A stretch of DNA of 64,000 nucleotides from Cyanobacterium sp. Dongsha4 (GCF_036345015.1 NZ_CP084098.1:1687326-1751325), one strand, 5' to 3'. Counted from the first letter of the stretch, positions 8,154 through 16,041 are shown. A program made the numbers and translations. The notes: generated by a model from the letters alone, not told the origin.

Positions 8154-8486
8154 TTAAATTTTTGATAAAGACGAAATTTTTGCTAATTTTGCCGAGTCTA
8201 AACCAGTTAATTCTTCCAAACTAATCCAACCTTCTTTTAAAAGTTGAGCAAAGGTAAACACTAACATTCCCTCTCTAGTGTCATATTTCCCATCAAGATC
8301 ATAGCGCTTGGCACTCAATAGATCATGAATTTGCCATAATTGCTCCATGTCTGACATATCCTCAATCTGATTTCTCACTTGTGCCATTAAAGTTTCTGTT
8401 TCTCTTTGATAGGCTTTTTTTAAAACTTTTTGACTAATTTCTATTTCGGTATGATTCCATCCTGTTGTATTAATAGTTGTGGACAT
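8154..8486 (-). CDS. frp: Fluorescence recovery protein
   Basis: A 110-residue, mostly helical protein that matches FRP, the regulator that speeds return of red, active OCP to its orange form and detaches it from the phycobilisome. The diagnostic block LWQIHDLLSAKRYDLDGKYD is present, with Trp51, His54, Asp55 and Arg61, which correspond to residues important for OCP contact in the Synechocystis protein. Length equals the family norm. It lies 279 bases downstream of ocp on the same strand, but a terminator separates them, so frp probably has its own promoter. Confidence 0.92.
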   Translation of the reverse strand: MSTTINTTGWNHTEIEISQKVLKKAYQRETETLMAQVRNQIEDMSDMEQLWQIHDLLSAKRYDLDGKYDTREGMLVFTFAQLLKEGWISLEELTGLDSAKLAKISSLSKI

Positions 8487-8610
8487 AGTAGATAATTAAA
8501 TGATATATATAAGGAAATTTAAAGATTTCTATCATCATATCAATATCTTTCTGTAAAACGCAAAAAAAAGGTGTCACCTCAGTTCGATACACAAATATTT
8601 GGTTTAGGTA

Positions 8611-8638
8611 GGTTTCAGGTTGCAGGTTGCGGGTTAAA
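8611..8638. repeat. Heptamer repeat, GGTTGCA family (4 units)
   Basis: Units GGTTTCA, GGTTGCA, GGTTGCG and GGTTAAA lie between ocp and frp, in the likely frp promoter region. Confidence 0.75.
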
Positions 8639-8698
8639 CAAAAATCCCTTCATCCCCCTATCTGCCTATCTCCCCTTCTTTTATCTTTCTCAAAAATG

Positions 8699-8723
8699 AA
8701 AAAACCCCCTTAACAAAAGGGGG
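8699..8723 (-). terminator. Rho-independent terminator of ocp
   Basis: Read on the minus strand, a 7-bp stem CCCCCTT/AAGGGGG with a five-base loop is followed by six T. It lies 43 bases after the ocp stop. Confidence 0.85.
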
Positions 8724-8765
8724 ATTATGATTATATATTTATTGCTCAATTTATAAAAAAATCTC

Positions 8766-9725
8766 TTAACGGATAAAATTTAATAACTCTTTAGGAGATG
8801 CTAATAAGTCAATAGCAACAAAAAAGATTTTATTCTCAGGATTAAGTAAAAAGCGCCAAGCAATATCCATACCGACGTTACCACCAAACCAAGGGGTTTG
8901 CACTTTCCCAGTTACTTTAATTTGAGTATAGCCATCTTCGGCAGGTTCAGAAACTCCTTGTTGGGGAATTAACTTTAAATTTTGACATTCTTCTTTGAAA
9001 AAGCGATAAACATTTTCTTTGCCAACAATGGGGCGTTTGAAAGGAGGTTGCAATGCACCATCTTCAACAAATAAACTGATTAAAGCATCAAAGTCATTAG
9101 CGTTTAAGTTATCCATGTAATCAAGTACAGTTTTGTTAGTAACTCCTTCAATGGTTACTTTTGTACGCTTACTCATGTCGGTAGGAGGGGCTACAGGCTC
9201 GGCTACTCTGGTAAAGTTACCTAGCTTATTGACATCATAACCCATATCTACCACTGCGTTACGAAGTACAGTGATTTGTTGTCCAGATTCTAACTTTTTA
9301 ATGGCATCTAATACTGCATTGGCGTTGGCTGAGAGTTGATAACCTTGAGGAATAGGGGCGACAATTCCTTCTTCCATGAATTTTCCTAATTGATACCAGA
9401 AACCAAGTTTGATATTAGGAGACCAAACTGCATAAGTACGACAAATAGGAGTATCTGCACGGTTAGCTAAATCACACATGACTTGAGACTGTTGTTGAGG
9501 AGACATCCCTTTGATTTCGTTGAGGGTGGATTCGGCTAATACCATACTAGCGGCACCGGGGGCGGCAATGGTAATGGTTTTCCCCATCTCTAAGTAAGCA
9601 AACCAAATTAAGGCTAATTGGTCTTCTGCACTTAATTGAGAAAATCTTGCTATAGTTGCAGGTACAACATCGGCGGCTAAAGTCTGGGGAAAAATTGTCC
9701 GCGCGGTATCAATGGTAAAAGGCAT
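8766..9725 (-). CDS. ocp: Orange carotenoid protein (OCP1-type)
   Basis: A 319-residue blue-light photoreceptor and quencher of phycobilisome energy. The N-terminal helical domain (about 1-165) and C-terminal NTF2-like domain (about 195-319) are both complete. Residues known to hold the keto-carotenoid in Synechocystis OCP are conserved: Tyr44, Trp41, Trp110, Arg155, and, shifted by two because of a longer linker, Tyr203 and Trp290. The Arg155-Glu246 interdomain pair is also kept. The neighbouring crtW and frp supply its pigment and its reset factor. Divergent from crtW across 183 bases. Confidence 0.97.
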   Translation of the reverse strand: MPFTIDTARTIFPQTLAADVVPATIARFSQLSAEDQLALIWFAYLEMGKTITIAAPGAASMVLAESTLNEIKGMSPQQQSQVMCDLANRADTPICRTYAVWSPNIKLGFWYQLGKFMEEGIVAPIPQGYQLSANANAVLDAIKKLESGQQITVLRNAVVDMGYDVNKLGNFTRVAEPVAPPTDMSKRTKVTIEGVTNKTVLDYMDNLNANDFDALISLFVEDGALQPPFKRPIVGKENVYRFFKEECQNLKLIPQQGVSEPAEDGYTQIKVTGKVQTPWFGGNVGMDIAWRFLLNPENKIFFVAIDLLASPKELLNFIR

Positions 9726-9908
9726 ATAATGACCTCATCTATTTTTTTGTTAACTTATGTAAAGATTCTACCATTGTTTATTAAATAAATCTTTAAAAAT
9801 AAGGTGTGGATTTTGCTACCCTGAGAAACAAAAAAATCGTGTTACCCTAGTTTTTATGGCTATTCTGACCCTCAACAGTCTTTTTTTTCTTACATACAAG
9901 CAATATTT

Positions 9909-10628
9909 ATGCTCAATCATATTAGTTTGTTAGTTGCTTTACTAATTATTCTTTTTTGGGGGATGACAATTTCTTTCGCCTTAGTGGTGGATTTCACTAA
10001 TCTCACTTTTTTAGCAATTATTTTTCTTATATTTCTACAAATCTTTTTCAATACTGGTTTGTTTATCGTTGCCCATGATGGTATGCACGGTATTCTTGTT
10101 CCTTATAATCAAAATATTAATGATGCGATCGCACGTTTAGCTTTAATCTTATATGCAGGGTTATCTTTCAAAGATTTAAAGGAAAAACACTATTTGCATC
10201 ATCGTTTCACTGGTACGAGTCTTGATCCTGACTTCCATGAGCATAACCCAAATTTTTGCTTTTGGTATTTGAGATTTATGGGAAAATATGTCAGTTTTTT
10301 AAATTTATGTCGTCTAGCTTTATTAATTTTAATAATTGTTAATATTTTTCAAATTCACTGGTTAAATTTACTATTATTTTGGGCTTTACCTTTAATTTTT
10401 AGTTCTTTACAATTATTCTTTTTCGGTACTTTTTTACCTCACCGTCATCATCATGATAATCAATTTAATTTATCTTGTTTAAGTACTATTAAGAGTCTTC
10501 ATTTACCGATATTATTATCTTTCATCACCTGTTATCATTTTAGTTACCATCAAGAACATCATCGCTATCCCTTTCTTGCTTGGTGGCAATTACCTTTTAC
10601 CACGAGATTTATACAGTCGTATTTTTAA
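9909..10628 (+). CDS. crtW: Beta-carotene ketolase CrtW
   Basis: A 239-residue membrane di-iron oxygenase that adds 4-keto groups to beta-carotene to give echinenone or canthaxanthin, the pigment class bound by OCP. The histidine clusters are visible: HDGMHG (56-61), HYLHHRF with TGTSLDPDFH (94-110), HRHHHD, and HQEHH near the C-terminus. Four or so hydrophobic spans fit the family. Divergent promoter region with ocp suggests co-regulation under high light. CrtW rather than CrtO by size and motifs. Confidence 0.93.
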   Translation: MLNHISLLVALLIILFWGMTISFALVVDFTNLTFLAIIFLIFLQIFFNTGLFIVAHDGMHGILVPYNQNINDAIARLALILYAGLSFKDLKEKHYLHHRFTGTSLDPDFHEHNPNFCFWYLRFMGKYVSFLNLCRLALLILIIVNIFQIHWLNLLLFWALPLIFSSLQLFFFGTFLPHRHHHDNQFNLSCLSTIKSLHLPILLSFITCYHFSYHQEHHRYPFLAWWQLPFTTRFIQSYF

Positions 10629-10958
10629 TAAGCACATCTTCATTGAAATTGAAAATACGAAAATCAATTCAGATAACCTCAGTTGATTCTGTGATTCCGC
10701 ATAATGTCTGTTATTTATTACGACTCATCTAGGATTGCTATATTCACATTAAATAAATAATCTATGTGTAAAGGTATTTTTTCAAATTAATAAAAGTTTA
10801 ATTTTTTGATTGATAAAAATAGTTAATAAATGGTTAAGGAAGAAGTATTTATAATTGATCAAAAAAGAAAATCCTGTTACTATTATTAGTAGGATATTCA
10901 GAATTTTGATTATTCATTAGATAATAATTAACAACTTTTTCTTAAGTAGAGGTTCTAT
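10629..10958. promoter_or_regulatory. Spacer upstream of feoA with Fur-like AT-rich dyad
   Basis: No gene is seen in this 330-base spacer. At 10908-10927 the sequence has GATTAT and GATAAT hexamers and the inverted pair TTATT/AATAA (10910-10914 and 10923-10927), 32 bases before the feoA start. This fits a promoter-overlapping Fur operator, but AT-richness makes the match weak. Confidence 0.35.
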
Positions 10959-11189
10959 ATGTCGGATGCTATTCCTTTGTCAAATTTAAAAATAGGAACA
11001 AAGGCAATTGTTGCGAAATTAGAAACTAAAGATGAAGGGATTATTCGTCACTTAATGGCTATGGGAGTTATCCAAGGAGTTGATATTTCTCTTGAAAGTA
11101 AGTTTCCTTCCTATGTAGTTTCTGTTGGTAAAAGTAGAGCCGCTTTAGATAAAGAAACAGCTTCTATTATCTATGTAACTCAAGACTAA
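10959..11189 (+). CDS. feoA: FeoA-domain protein
   Basis: A 76-residue SH3-like protein typical of FeoA (PLSNLKIGTKAIVAKLETKDEGIIRHLMAMGV). FeoA is the small cytosolic partner of FeoB and is needed for Fe(II) uptake in several bacteria. Here it is not beside feoB (about 4 kb upstream) but leads a gene run with DUF5132, an HMA2-like protein and a P1B ATPase. It could therefore serve either the split FeoB or the ATPase locus. Start is the ATG after a weak AGAGG. Confidence 0.85.
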   Translation: MSDAIPLSNLKIGTKAIVAKLETKDEGIIRHLMAMGVIQGVDISLESKFPSYVVSVGKSRAALDKETASIIYVTQD

Positions 11190-11264
11190 TATAAGGCAAA
11201 CAATAACCTTCTTTAATCGATACTTTCATCAGTATTTACTAAGTTAATTTCTAAGGAGAAAATA

Positions 11265-11549
11265 ATGCTAGATAAAATAAAAAATATGTACCAAAATGAC
11301 CCTCTTAAAACCATTGCTATCGGTGTAGGTGCGGTGATTATTGCTCCGACAGTAGCTTCTTTACTCAAGCCAGTGGCTAAAGCTACTATTAAAACAGGAG
11401 TGATTTTATATCAAAAAACAAAAGAAACCATAGCTGAAACAGGCGAACAATTGGGAGACTTAGTGGCAGAAGCACAAGCCGAAGTGTTGGCAGAAAAAGC
11501 AGAAAATAGAGACAAAATTACAGTTTTAAATCCCTCTTCTAATGATTAA
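11265..11549 (+). CDS. DUF5132-like small membrane protein
   Basis: A 94-residue protein with one hydrophobic stretch with small residues (about 17-35, TIAIGVGAVIIAPTVASLL), then a basic amphipathic helix and an acidic, Ala/Glu-rich tail. This fits DUF5132, a family often next to HMA2-domain proteins and P-type ATPases. Strong ribosome-binding site (AAGGAG) seven bases before the ATG. It lies 75 bases after feoA. By analogy with ferrosome or magnetosome-type loci it could shape or associate with a metal-storage membrane; that is inference. Confidence 0.7.
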   Translation: MLDKIKNMYQNDPLKTIAIGVGAVIIAPTVASLLKPVAKATIKTGVILYQKTKETIAETGEQLGDLVAEAQAEVLAEKAENRDKITVLNPSSND

Positions 11550-11637
11550 AAAAGATAAAAATAATTGGCTATCTTACTTATTCAGAAAAAGAGATACTTA
11601 TCTTCATATATATATTTTTGATGAGGAGAAATAAATT

Positions 11638-12165
11638 ATGACTAATGCAACAGTAACAGCAGTAAATTCGGCTATTACTACCACAGAAAATAAGGAACAA
11701 ATTGCGACTTTTTTAAAAGAACATGAAGAAGTTGAAATGATTATTCCTGTTATGTTTGGACTGTTTGTAACCAGCCAATTTCAGCTACGGGGGGCAAAGG
11801 CTTTATTAGTCAATTTAGGAGTAGCAACGGTTTTTCGTCAACTATTCAAGGAATTGAAAAAAAGCCCTTCTCAAGACACACAATCACCGACACAAAATCA
11901 AACCAAAGTTTCCGAAGATGACGAGGAAATGTCGATTCTTCACTCTGTTAAAGGTAGAGTTAGATTGCGTATTCCTCAAATCAAAAAAGATGCACTATTT
12001 GCTAAACGCCTAGAAAGATTACTCAATGATGATGATAACGTTTTAAATGTGCGTATGAATCGCACCGTTTCCTCTGTGGTAATCAAATATGATGCGGGAA
12101 ATTTATCGGATATGGATTTAGGCTTTAAGTTGATGAGTATTATTGATGCGGCAAAGGGAGAGTAA
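11638..12165 (+). CDS. HMA2-like membrane protein with GRVRLR motif (FezA/FezC-like candidate)
   Basis: A 175-residue protein. Residues about 33-70 form a hydrophobic hairpin-like region, 75-98 a polar linker, and 99-175 a ferredoxin-like HMA2-type domain. The domain opens with LHSVKGRVRLRIP (Arg107, Arg109, Arg111) and lacks any CxxC. The same motif opens the N-terminal domain of the P1B ATPase encoded at 13602. GAGGAG lies upstream of the start. The two proteins probably work together at a membrane. The toxin-antitoxin genes that follow on the other strand interrupt the run. Confidence 0.75.
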   Translation: MTNATVTAVNSAITTTENKEQIATFLKEHEEVEMIIPVMFGLFVTSQFQLRGAKALLVNLGVATVFRQLFKELKKSPSQDTQSPTQNQTKVSEDDEEMSILHSVKGRVRLRIPQIKKDALFAKRLERLLNDDDNVLNVRMNRTVSSVVIKYDAGNLSDMDLGFKLMSIIDAAKGE

Positions 12166-12182
12166 GAAGTATTAGTTGTTAA

Positions 12183-12543
12183 TTATATTTCTGGTGGCAT
12201 AGGGGGGATAATTTTTTCTAATTCAATAACAAGATTAGGAATATCAACAGTGATTACTTGCCAAATTCTTTTTTGATTAACTTTTTCATATTGATGGGCA
12301 ATAATATTCCTTTGCCCAATAATATCACTCCAAGGAATTTGCTTGTTTTCTTGCTGAAAATCATCGGATATTCGTCTTGCCGCTTCCCCTAATATTTCTA
12401 ATTGTCTCTCGATCGCACTTTGTAATAAGATAGATATTATTGCGGTATTCTTGCCATGAGGTATTTTCGGTAAAAAAAATAATTCTTTGACTCGATTGCC
12501 ACATATCCCAAAGAAAAGCATAATTTCTATTAATTTGACTCAT
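12183..12543 (-). pseudogene. HepT-type toxin gene, frameshifted
   Basis: The first frame (ATG 12541-12543) encodes the normal HepT start MSQINRNYAFLWDMWQSSQR through EYRNNIY. The family then needs LLQSAIERQLEILGEAARR, which is found in another frame from about 12432 downward, with the HEPN motif RNIIAHQY (Rx4HxY) near the end. One extra base or a two-base gain near 12432-12436 separates them. The toxin RNase or AMPylation target is thus probably not made at full length. It overlaps the mntA-like gene by 14 bases, the usual arrangement. Confidence 0.75.
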
Positions 12544-12841
12544 AAATAATTTTATGATTATTGATAATTTCGTAACGAATAAAAGGATTAGATAATGCTG
12601 ATTTTTCTACTAAGTCAACTTCCTGTTTGAATAGGTTTTTTAACTCATTTTTTAGTCTAACAATATCAAATAGACTCCACATAGCATTATCATCAAACGT
12701 GACTAAAAGATCAATATCACTATTCTCATCAAATTTATTAGTCAAAATTGAGCCAAATAAAGCTAATTCTTTAACTAACCATTTTTGACAAATTTTTTCT
12801 AACTTATCTTGAGGTATTTTATCAATGTTAATTAAACTCAT
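12530..12841 (-). CDS. MntA-type nucleotidyltransferase antitoxin
   Basis: A 103-residue minimal nucleotidyltransferase with the motif GSILTNKFDENSDIDLLV, that is GSx10DxD, and a third acidic residue in QEVDLVEK. MntA AMPylates and silences the HEPN toxin HepT. The partner immediately downstream is broken, so this antitoxin may be a leftover or may act on a shortened toxin. Opposite strand to the surrounding iron/metal genes. Confidence 0.85.
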   Translation of the reverse strand: MSLINIDKIPQDKLEKICQKWLVKELALFGSILTNKFDENSDIDLLVTFDDNAMWSLFDIVRLKNELKNLFKQEVDLVEKSALSNPFIRYEIINNHKIIYESN

Positions 12842-12852
12842 TATTTTTCATT

Positions 12853-13158
12853 TTAACTGGCAATATATTCTTTAATTTGGGCTAATACTTCCTTTTCTTT
12901 TGTTTGAGTGTGGAATAAATCCCAACGTAGTTGAAGGTTAAGCCAAAAGTCTGCTGATGTGCCGAAAAATTTGGCTAGGCGTAAAGCTGTACTAGGGCTA
13001 ATGCCCCGACGACAATTTACTATTTCATTTACTCTCTGGTAAGGCACTCGGATTTTATCCGCTAATTCTCTTTGTGATATACCCATAGGCTCTAAAAACT
13101 CTTTCAGTAGCATTTCTCCGGGATGGGTTGGTTGTCTATGAGTAGGAATGTTGATCAT
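12853..13158 (-). CDS. higA: HigA-type antitoxin (Xre family)
   Basis: A 101-residue HTH protein of the HigA/VapI group (HPGEMLLKEFLEPMGIS, then QRELADKIRVPYQRVNEIV). I chose ATG 13158 since the in-frame upstream alternative at 13179 is TTG. It binds and neutralises HigB and represses its own operon in characterised systems. It follows higB by 126 bases on the same strand, the order usual for higBA (toxin first). Confidence 0.87.
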   Translation of the reverse strand: MINIPTHRQPTHPGEMLLKEFLEPMGISQRELADKIRVPYQRVNEIVNCRRGISPSTALRLAKFFGTSADFWLNLQLRWDLFHTQTKEKEVLAQIKEYIAS

Positions 13159-13284
13159 GTTTATTCTATTCTCTATCAATATCTAAGATTATGGTTTTAT
13201 CTCGCAAAGGAGCAAAGACGCAAAGGGGTTAATCATCAATTATCGGTGTTGTCTAAGCAAGAGAAAGAAGTATGTAATTAATTC

Positions 13285-13578
13285 TTAGTGATAATCGATT
13301 ATTTCAACTTCCCAAATATGGTTATTTTGCCAAGAGAAACAGATACGGTATTGTTGATTAATTCTAATACTATATTGTCCATCTCGATCGCCCTTTAGGG
13401 GTTCAAATTGATTACCTGGCGGTATTTTTAATTCAGCTAAAGAAATTATAGAATCTAATTGATCTAATTTTCTTCTTGCTATTTGCCAAAGATTTTGAGG
13501 ACAAGTTTTTCGGGCTAATTTACTATTTTCCCCATAAAAAATATCCTCTGTGCCTTTATTTTTAAATGATTTAATCAT
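13285..13578 (-). CDS. higB: HigB/RelE-family toxin
   Basis: A 97-residue mRNA interferase of the HigB type: MIKSFKNKGTEDIFYG at the start, KIPPGNQFEPLKGDRDGQYSIRINQQYRICF in two pieces in the core, and a WEVEIIDYH end. It would cleave ribosome-bound mRNA unless held by HigA. Only 23 bases separate its start from the divergent ATPase start at 13602, so the two promoters must overlap if the ATPase has one here. Confidence 0.88.
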   Translation of the reverse strand: MIKSFKNKGTEDIFYGENSKLARKTCPQNLWQIARRKLDQLDSIISLAELKIPPGNQFEPLKGDRDGQYSIRINQQYRICFSWQNNHIWEVEIIDYH

Positions 13579-13601
13579 AATAACATATTATCACGGTTTC
13601 C

Positions 13602-15821
13602 ATGACATTAATTCAAGCAACAATCAATCATTCTCACAATAATCATCTCGGTGAATATTCCCTTGTCCATAGTATTGAGGGGAGAATCCGCCTTCGCACT
13701 CCTGTCTTAACAAAGGCTTTACAAGAACAATGGGCAAAACGTTTGATGGCGATGGAGGAGGTTAAGGATTATCGTTTCAATGTGTCCGCTTCTTCAATGG
13801 TGATTACTTATCAAAGAGAAATTTCTCAAGATGTTTTTTTAAATAGTCTCTTTTTAGGGTATAATTCAGATAAAAATGGGATATTGTTGTCAAAAATTGC
13901 ATCTGACTCTACAAGTATTAATAATCCCACCTCTGACACTGCCTCTCAAAATGAAGAATGCGATCGCCCCTCATGGTCTAATTTAACTTTACCATTAGTA
14001 TCCACTGGTTTAGCTATTGTTGCTAATCGTTTCCCCTCCAGTTTAATTACCTTTTTGGCTAGAAGTGCCTTAATTACGGCTGGTTTGCCCGTTGCTACTA
14101 GGGCGATGGAAAGTGTTTTTATCCATCATAAACTCAATATCGACTGTCTCGATTTAATGGCTTTGGTGTTGAGTGGTTTACAGGGTAAGTTGTTGACTCC
14201 CTCTCTGGTGATTACCCTTCATGAGTTAGGGGATTTGATTCGGGAATATACGGCGCGATCGACAGAACAAAAAACTGCTAGTCTATTAGATACCATCGGG
14301 CGTTTTGCGTGGGTAGAAAGAGAAGGGGAAATAGTGCAAATTAAAAGTGATGAGGTAATAGCAGGGGAAACCGTCATCGTCTATCCGGGAGAACGCATCC
14401 CCGTTGATGGTATGGTAACATTTGGAGAGGCTACCGTTGATCAACAGCAACTCACTGGGGAATCCATGCCCATTGTTGCCCAAATCGATACCTATGTCTA
14501 TGCTTCCACTTTGGTTCGTTCTGGTAAAATAAAAGTAAAATCTGAAAGGATAGGCACTCAAACAAGGGCGGCGGCTAGTATAGAATTATTAGAAAAAGCT
14601 CCTGTCCATGATACCAGAATGGCAAACTATGCGGCAAAAGTTGCAGATAAGTTGATCATTCCTTCCATGATTTTAGCAGGAATTGTCTTCGCTACCACAA
14701 AAGATCCCACTCGCACCGCTTCTATTTTAACCCTCGATTTCGTTACTGGTATCCGTGTTTCTATGCCTACGGCTTTCTTGGGTGCATTAAATCATACCAC
14801 CCGTCACGGTATTTTAGTTAGAAGTGGGCGCACGATGGAATTGTTAGGGGAAATTGATACCATTGTTTTTGATAAAACAGGCACTCTGACGGAAGGTAAT
14901 ATTAAGGTGGTTGGGGTGGAAACTGTCAATGATAATATCACCCCTCACAGATTATTGCAGTTAGCGGTATCTGCGGAACAAAGAATCACTCATCCTGTGG
15001 CGGAAGCTATCGTTAACTATGGTAAACAAGAGAAAATCGAAGTTTTACCCCGTAATAGTTGGGATTATAGCGTAGGTTCGGGCATGACGGCAGAAATTGA
15101 CGGTTTAACGGTGATGGTAGGTAGTGAAAAGTTTTTACGCTCTCAGGGAGTAAATTTTGCTATTATTCCCGAAAATGAGGATAAATTAGATGTTTTAGAG
15201 GGTTTATCTTTTGTTTATATTGCCTGTGATGGTGAGTTAATGGGTTATCTGGAATATACTGATCCTTTACGCCCTGAAAGTGCTAGTTTATTGTATGATT
15301 TACAAAATCTTTACGGCTTAGAAGTACATCTACTCACTGGTGACAATCAAACAAGGGCGCATCAGGTGGCAAAAGTGCTTAATATACCCCCTCAGCAAGT
15401 TCATGCGGATGCTTTCCCCGAAGATAAGGCGAAAATTGTCAGAACTTTGAGTAGAGGTGGTAAAACGGTGGCTTTTGTGGGAGATGGTTTAAACGATTCT
15501 GTGGCTTTAGCCTATGCGGATGTGTCTATTTCTTTCGCTGATGGTTCGGATATAGCACGGGAAACGGCGGATGTTGTCTTAATGAATAATGACCTGAGTA
15601 GTATTTTAGAGGCGATCGCCATTGCGAAGGAAACTCAGAATTTAATTGAACAGAATACCATGTTAGTGGTTGCTCCTAATCTCATCGGCTTGGGTTTTGC
15701 TTCCACCATCGGTTTAAACCCTTTATTAGCTACTATAATCCATAATGGAACTGCGATCGCAGCTGGGTTGAATAGTTTACGCCCGTTAGTGCAACACCAA
15801 TTGGAAACTAGGGAAAATTGA
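13602..15821 (+). CDS. P1B-type metal ATPase with N-terminal HMA2/RxR domain (FezB-like candidate)
   Basis: A 739-residue P-type ATPase. Residues 18-85 form an HMA2-like domain with HSIEGRIRLRTP (Arg28, Arg30, Arg32) in place of CxxC. The ATPase core is intact: LTGES (284-288), phosphorylated Asp424 in DKTGT, the P1B-specific His464-Pro465, TGD (579-581) and GDGLND (627-632). The intramembrane metal motif, CPC or SCA in relatives, is DFVTGIRVSMP (379-389) without cysteine. No Shine-Dalgarno is obvious. The architecture resembles P1B-6 ATPases of ferrosome loci, which are linked to iron loading of storage vesicles. Metal specificity is inference. Confidence 0.85.
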   Translation: MTLIQATINHSHNNHLGEYSLVHSIEGRIRLRTPVLTKALQEQWAKRLMAMEEVKDYRFNVSASSMVITYQREISQDVFLNSLFLGYNSDKNGILLSKIASDSTSINNPTSDTASQNEECDRPSWSNLTLPLVSTGLAIVANRFPSSLITFLARSALITAGLPVATRAMESVFIHHKLNIDCLDLMALVLSGLQGKLLTPSLVITLHELGDLIREYTARSTEQKTASLLDTIGRFAWVEREGEIVQIKSDEVIAGETVIVYPGERIPVDGMVTFGEATVDQQQLTGESMPIVAQIDTYVYASTLVRSGKIKVKSERIGTQTRAAASIELLEKAPVHDTRMANYAAKVADKLIIPSMILAGIVFATTKDPTRTASILTLDFVTGIRVSMPTAFLGALNHTTRHGILVRSGRTMELLGEIDTIVFDKTGTLTEGNIKVVGVETVNDNITPHRLLQLAVSAEQRITHPVAEAIVNYGKQEKIEVLPRNSWDYSVGSGMTAEIDGLTVMVGSEKFLRSQGVNFAIIPENEDKLDVLEGLSFVYIACDGELMGYLEYTDPLRPESASLLYDLQNLYGLEVHLLTGDNQTRAHQVAKVLNIPPQQVHADAFPEDKAKIVRTLSRGGKTVAFVGDGLNDSVALAYADVSISFADGSDIARETADVVLMNNDLSSILEAIAIAKETQNLIEQNTMLVVAPNLIGLGFASTIGLNPLLATIIHNGTAIAAGLNSLRPLVQHQLETREN

Positions 15822-15854
15822 CTATTAGATGTAAACCTAGTTAATTGTTATTTA

Positions 15855-16013
15855 CGGCAAAAGGGGGACTCGAACCCCCACTCATTACTTAAGCGTGACA
15901 ATTTGGATAACGCGCTTCCCTACACTCAGTCGATTAAGTTTCGGTGCATCTGCAACCTTTGTCTGCAACTCCCTCACGTTTTAGGGATGCTCTGCCTTTT
16001 GAGCTATTCTGCC
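15855..16013 (-). tRNA. tRNA-like gene with about 80-nt internal insertion
   Basis: Read on the minus strand, GGCAGAA at the 5' end pairs with TTTTGCC at the 3' end. TA and a canonical D arm follow (GCTC, loop AAAAGGCA, GAGC), and a perfect T arm (GGGGG, TTCGAGT, CCCCC) stands just before the 3' acceptor strand. The total is 159 nt, roughly twice a tRNA. Between D and T arms there is no standard anticodon arm: a TCCCT/AGGGA hairpin has an eight-base loop without U33. Group I intron core elements are not visible. It could be a tRNA with an unusual intron, a disrupted tRNA, or a tRNA-mimic RNA. CCA is not encoded. Confidence 0.55.
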
Positions 16014-16041
16014 ATTTTTTATAGTTAAGTTAATTGTTACA

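Noticed and set aside
15855-16013. Group I intron in a tRNA gene
   Set aside because: The insertion is only about 80 nt and I see no P/Q/R/S core elements; reported instead as an unexplained tRNA-like gene.
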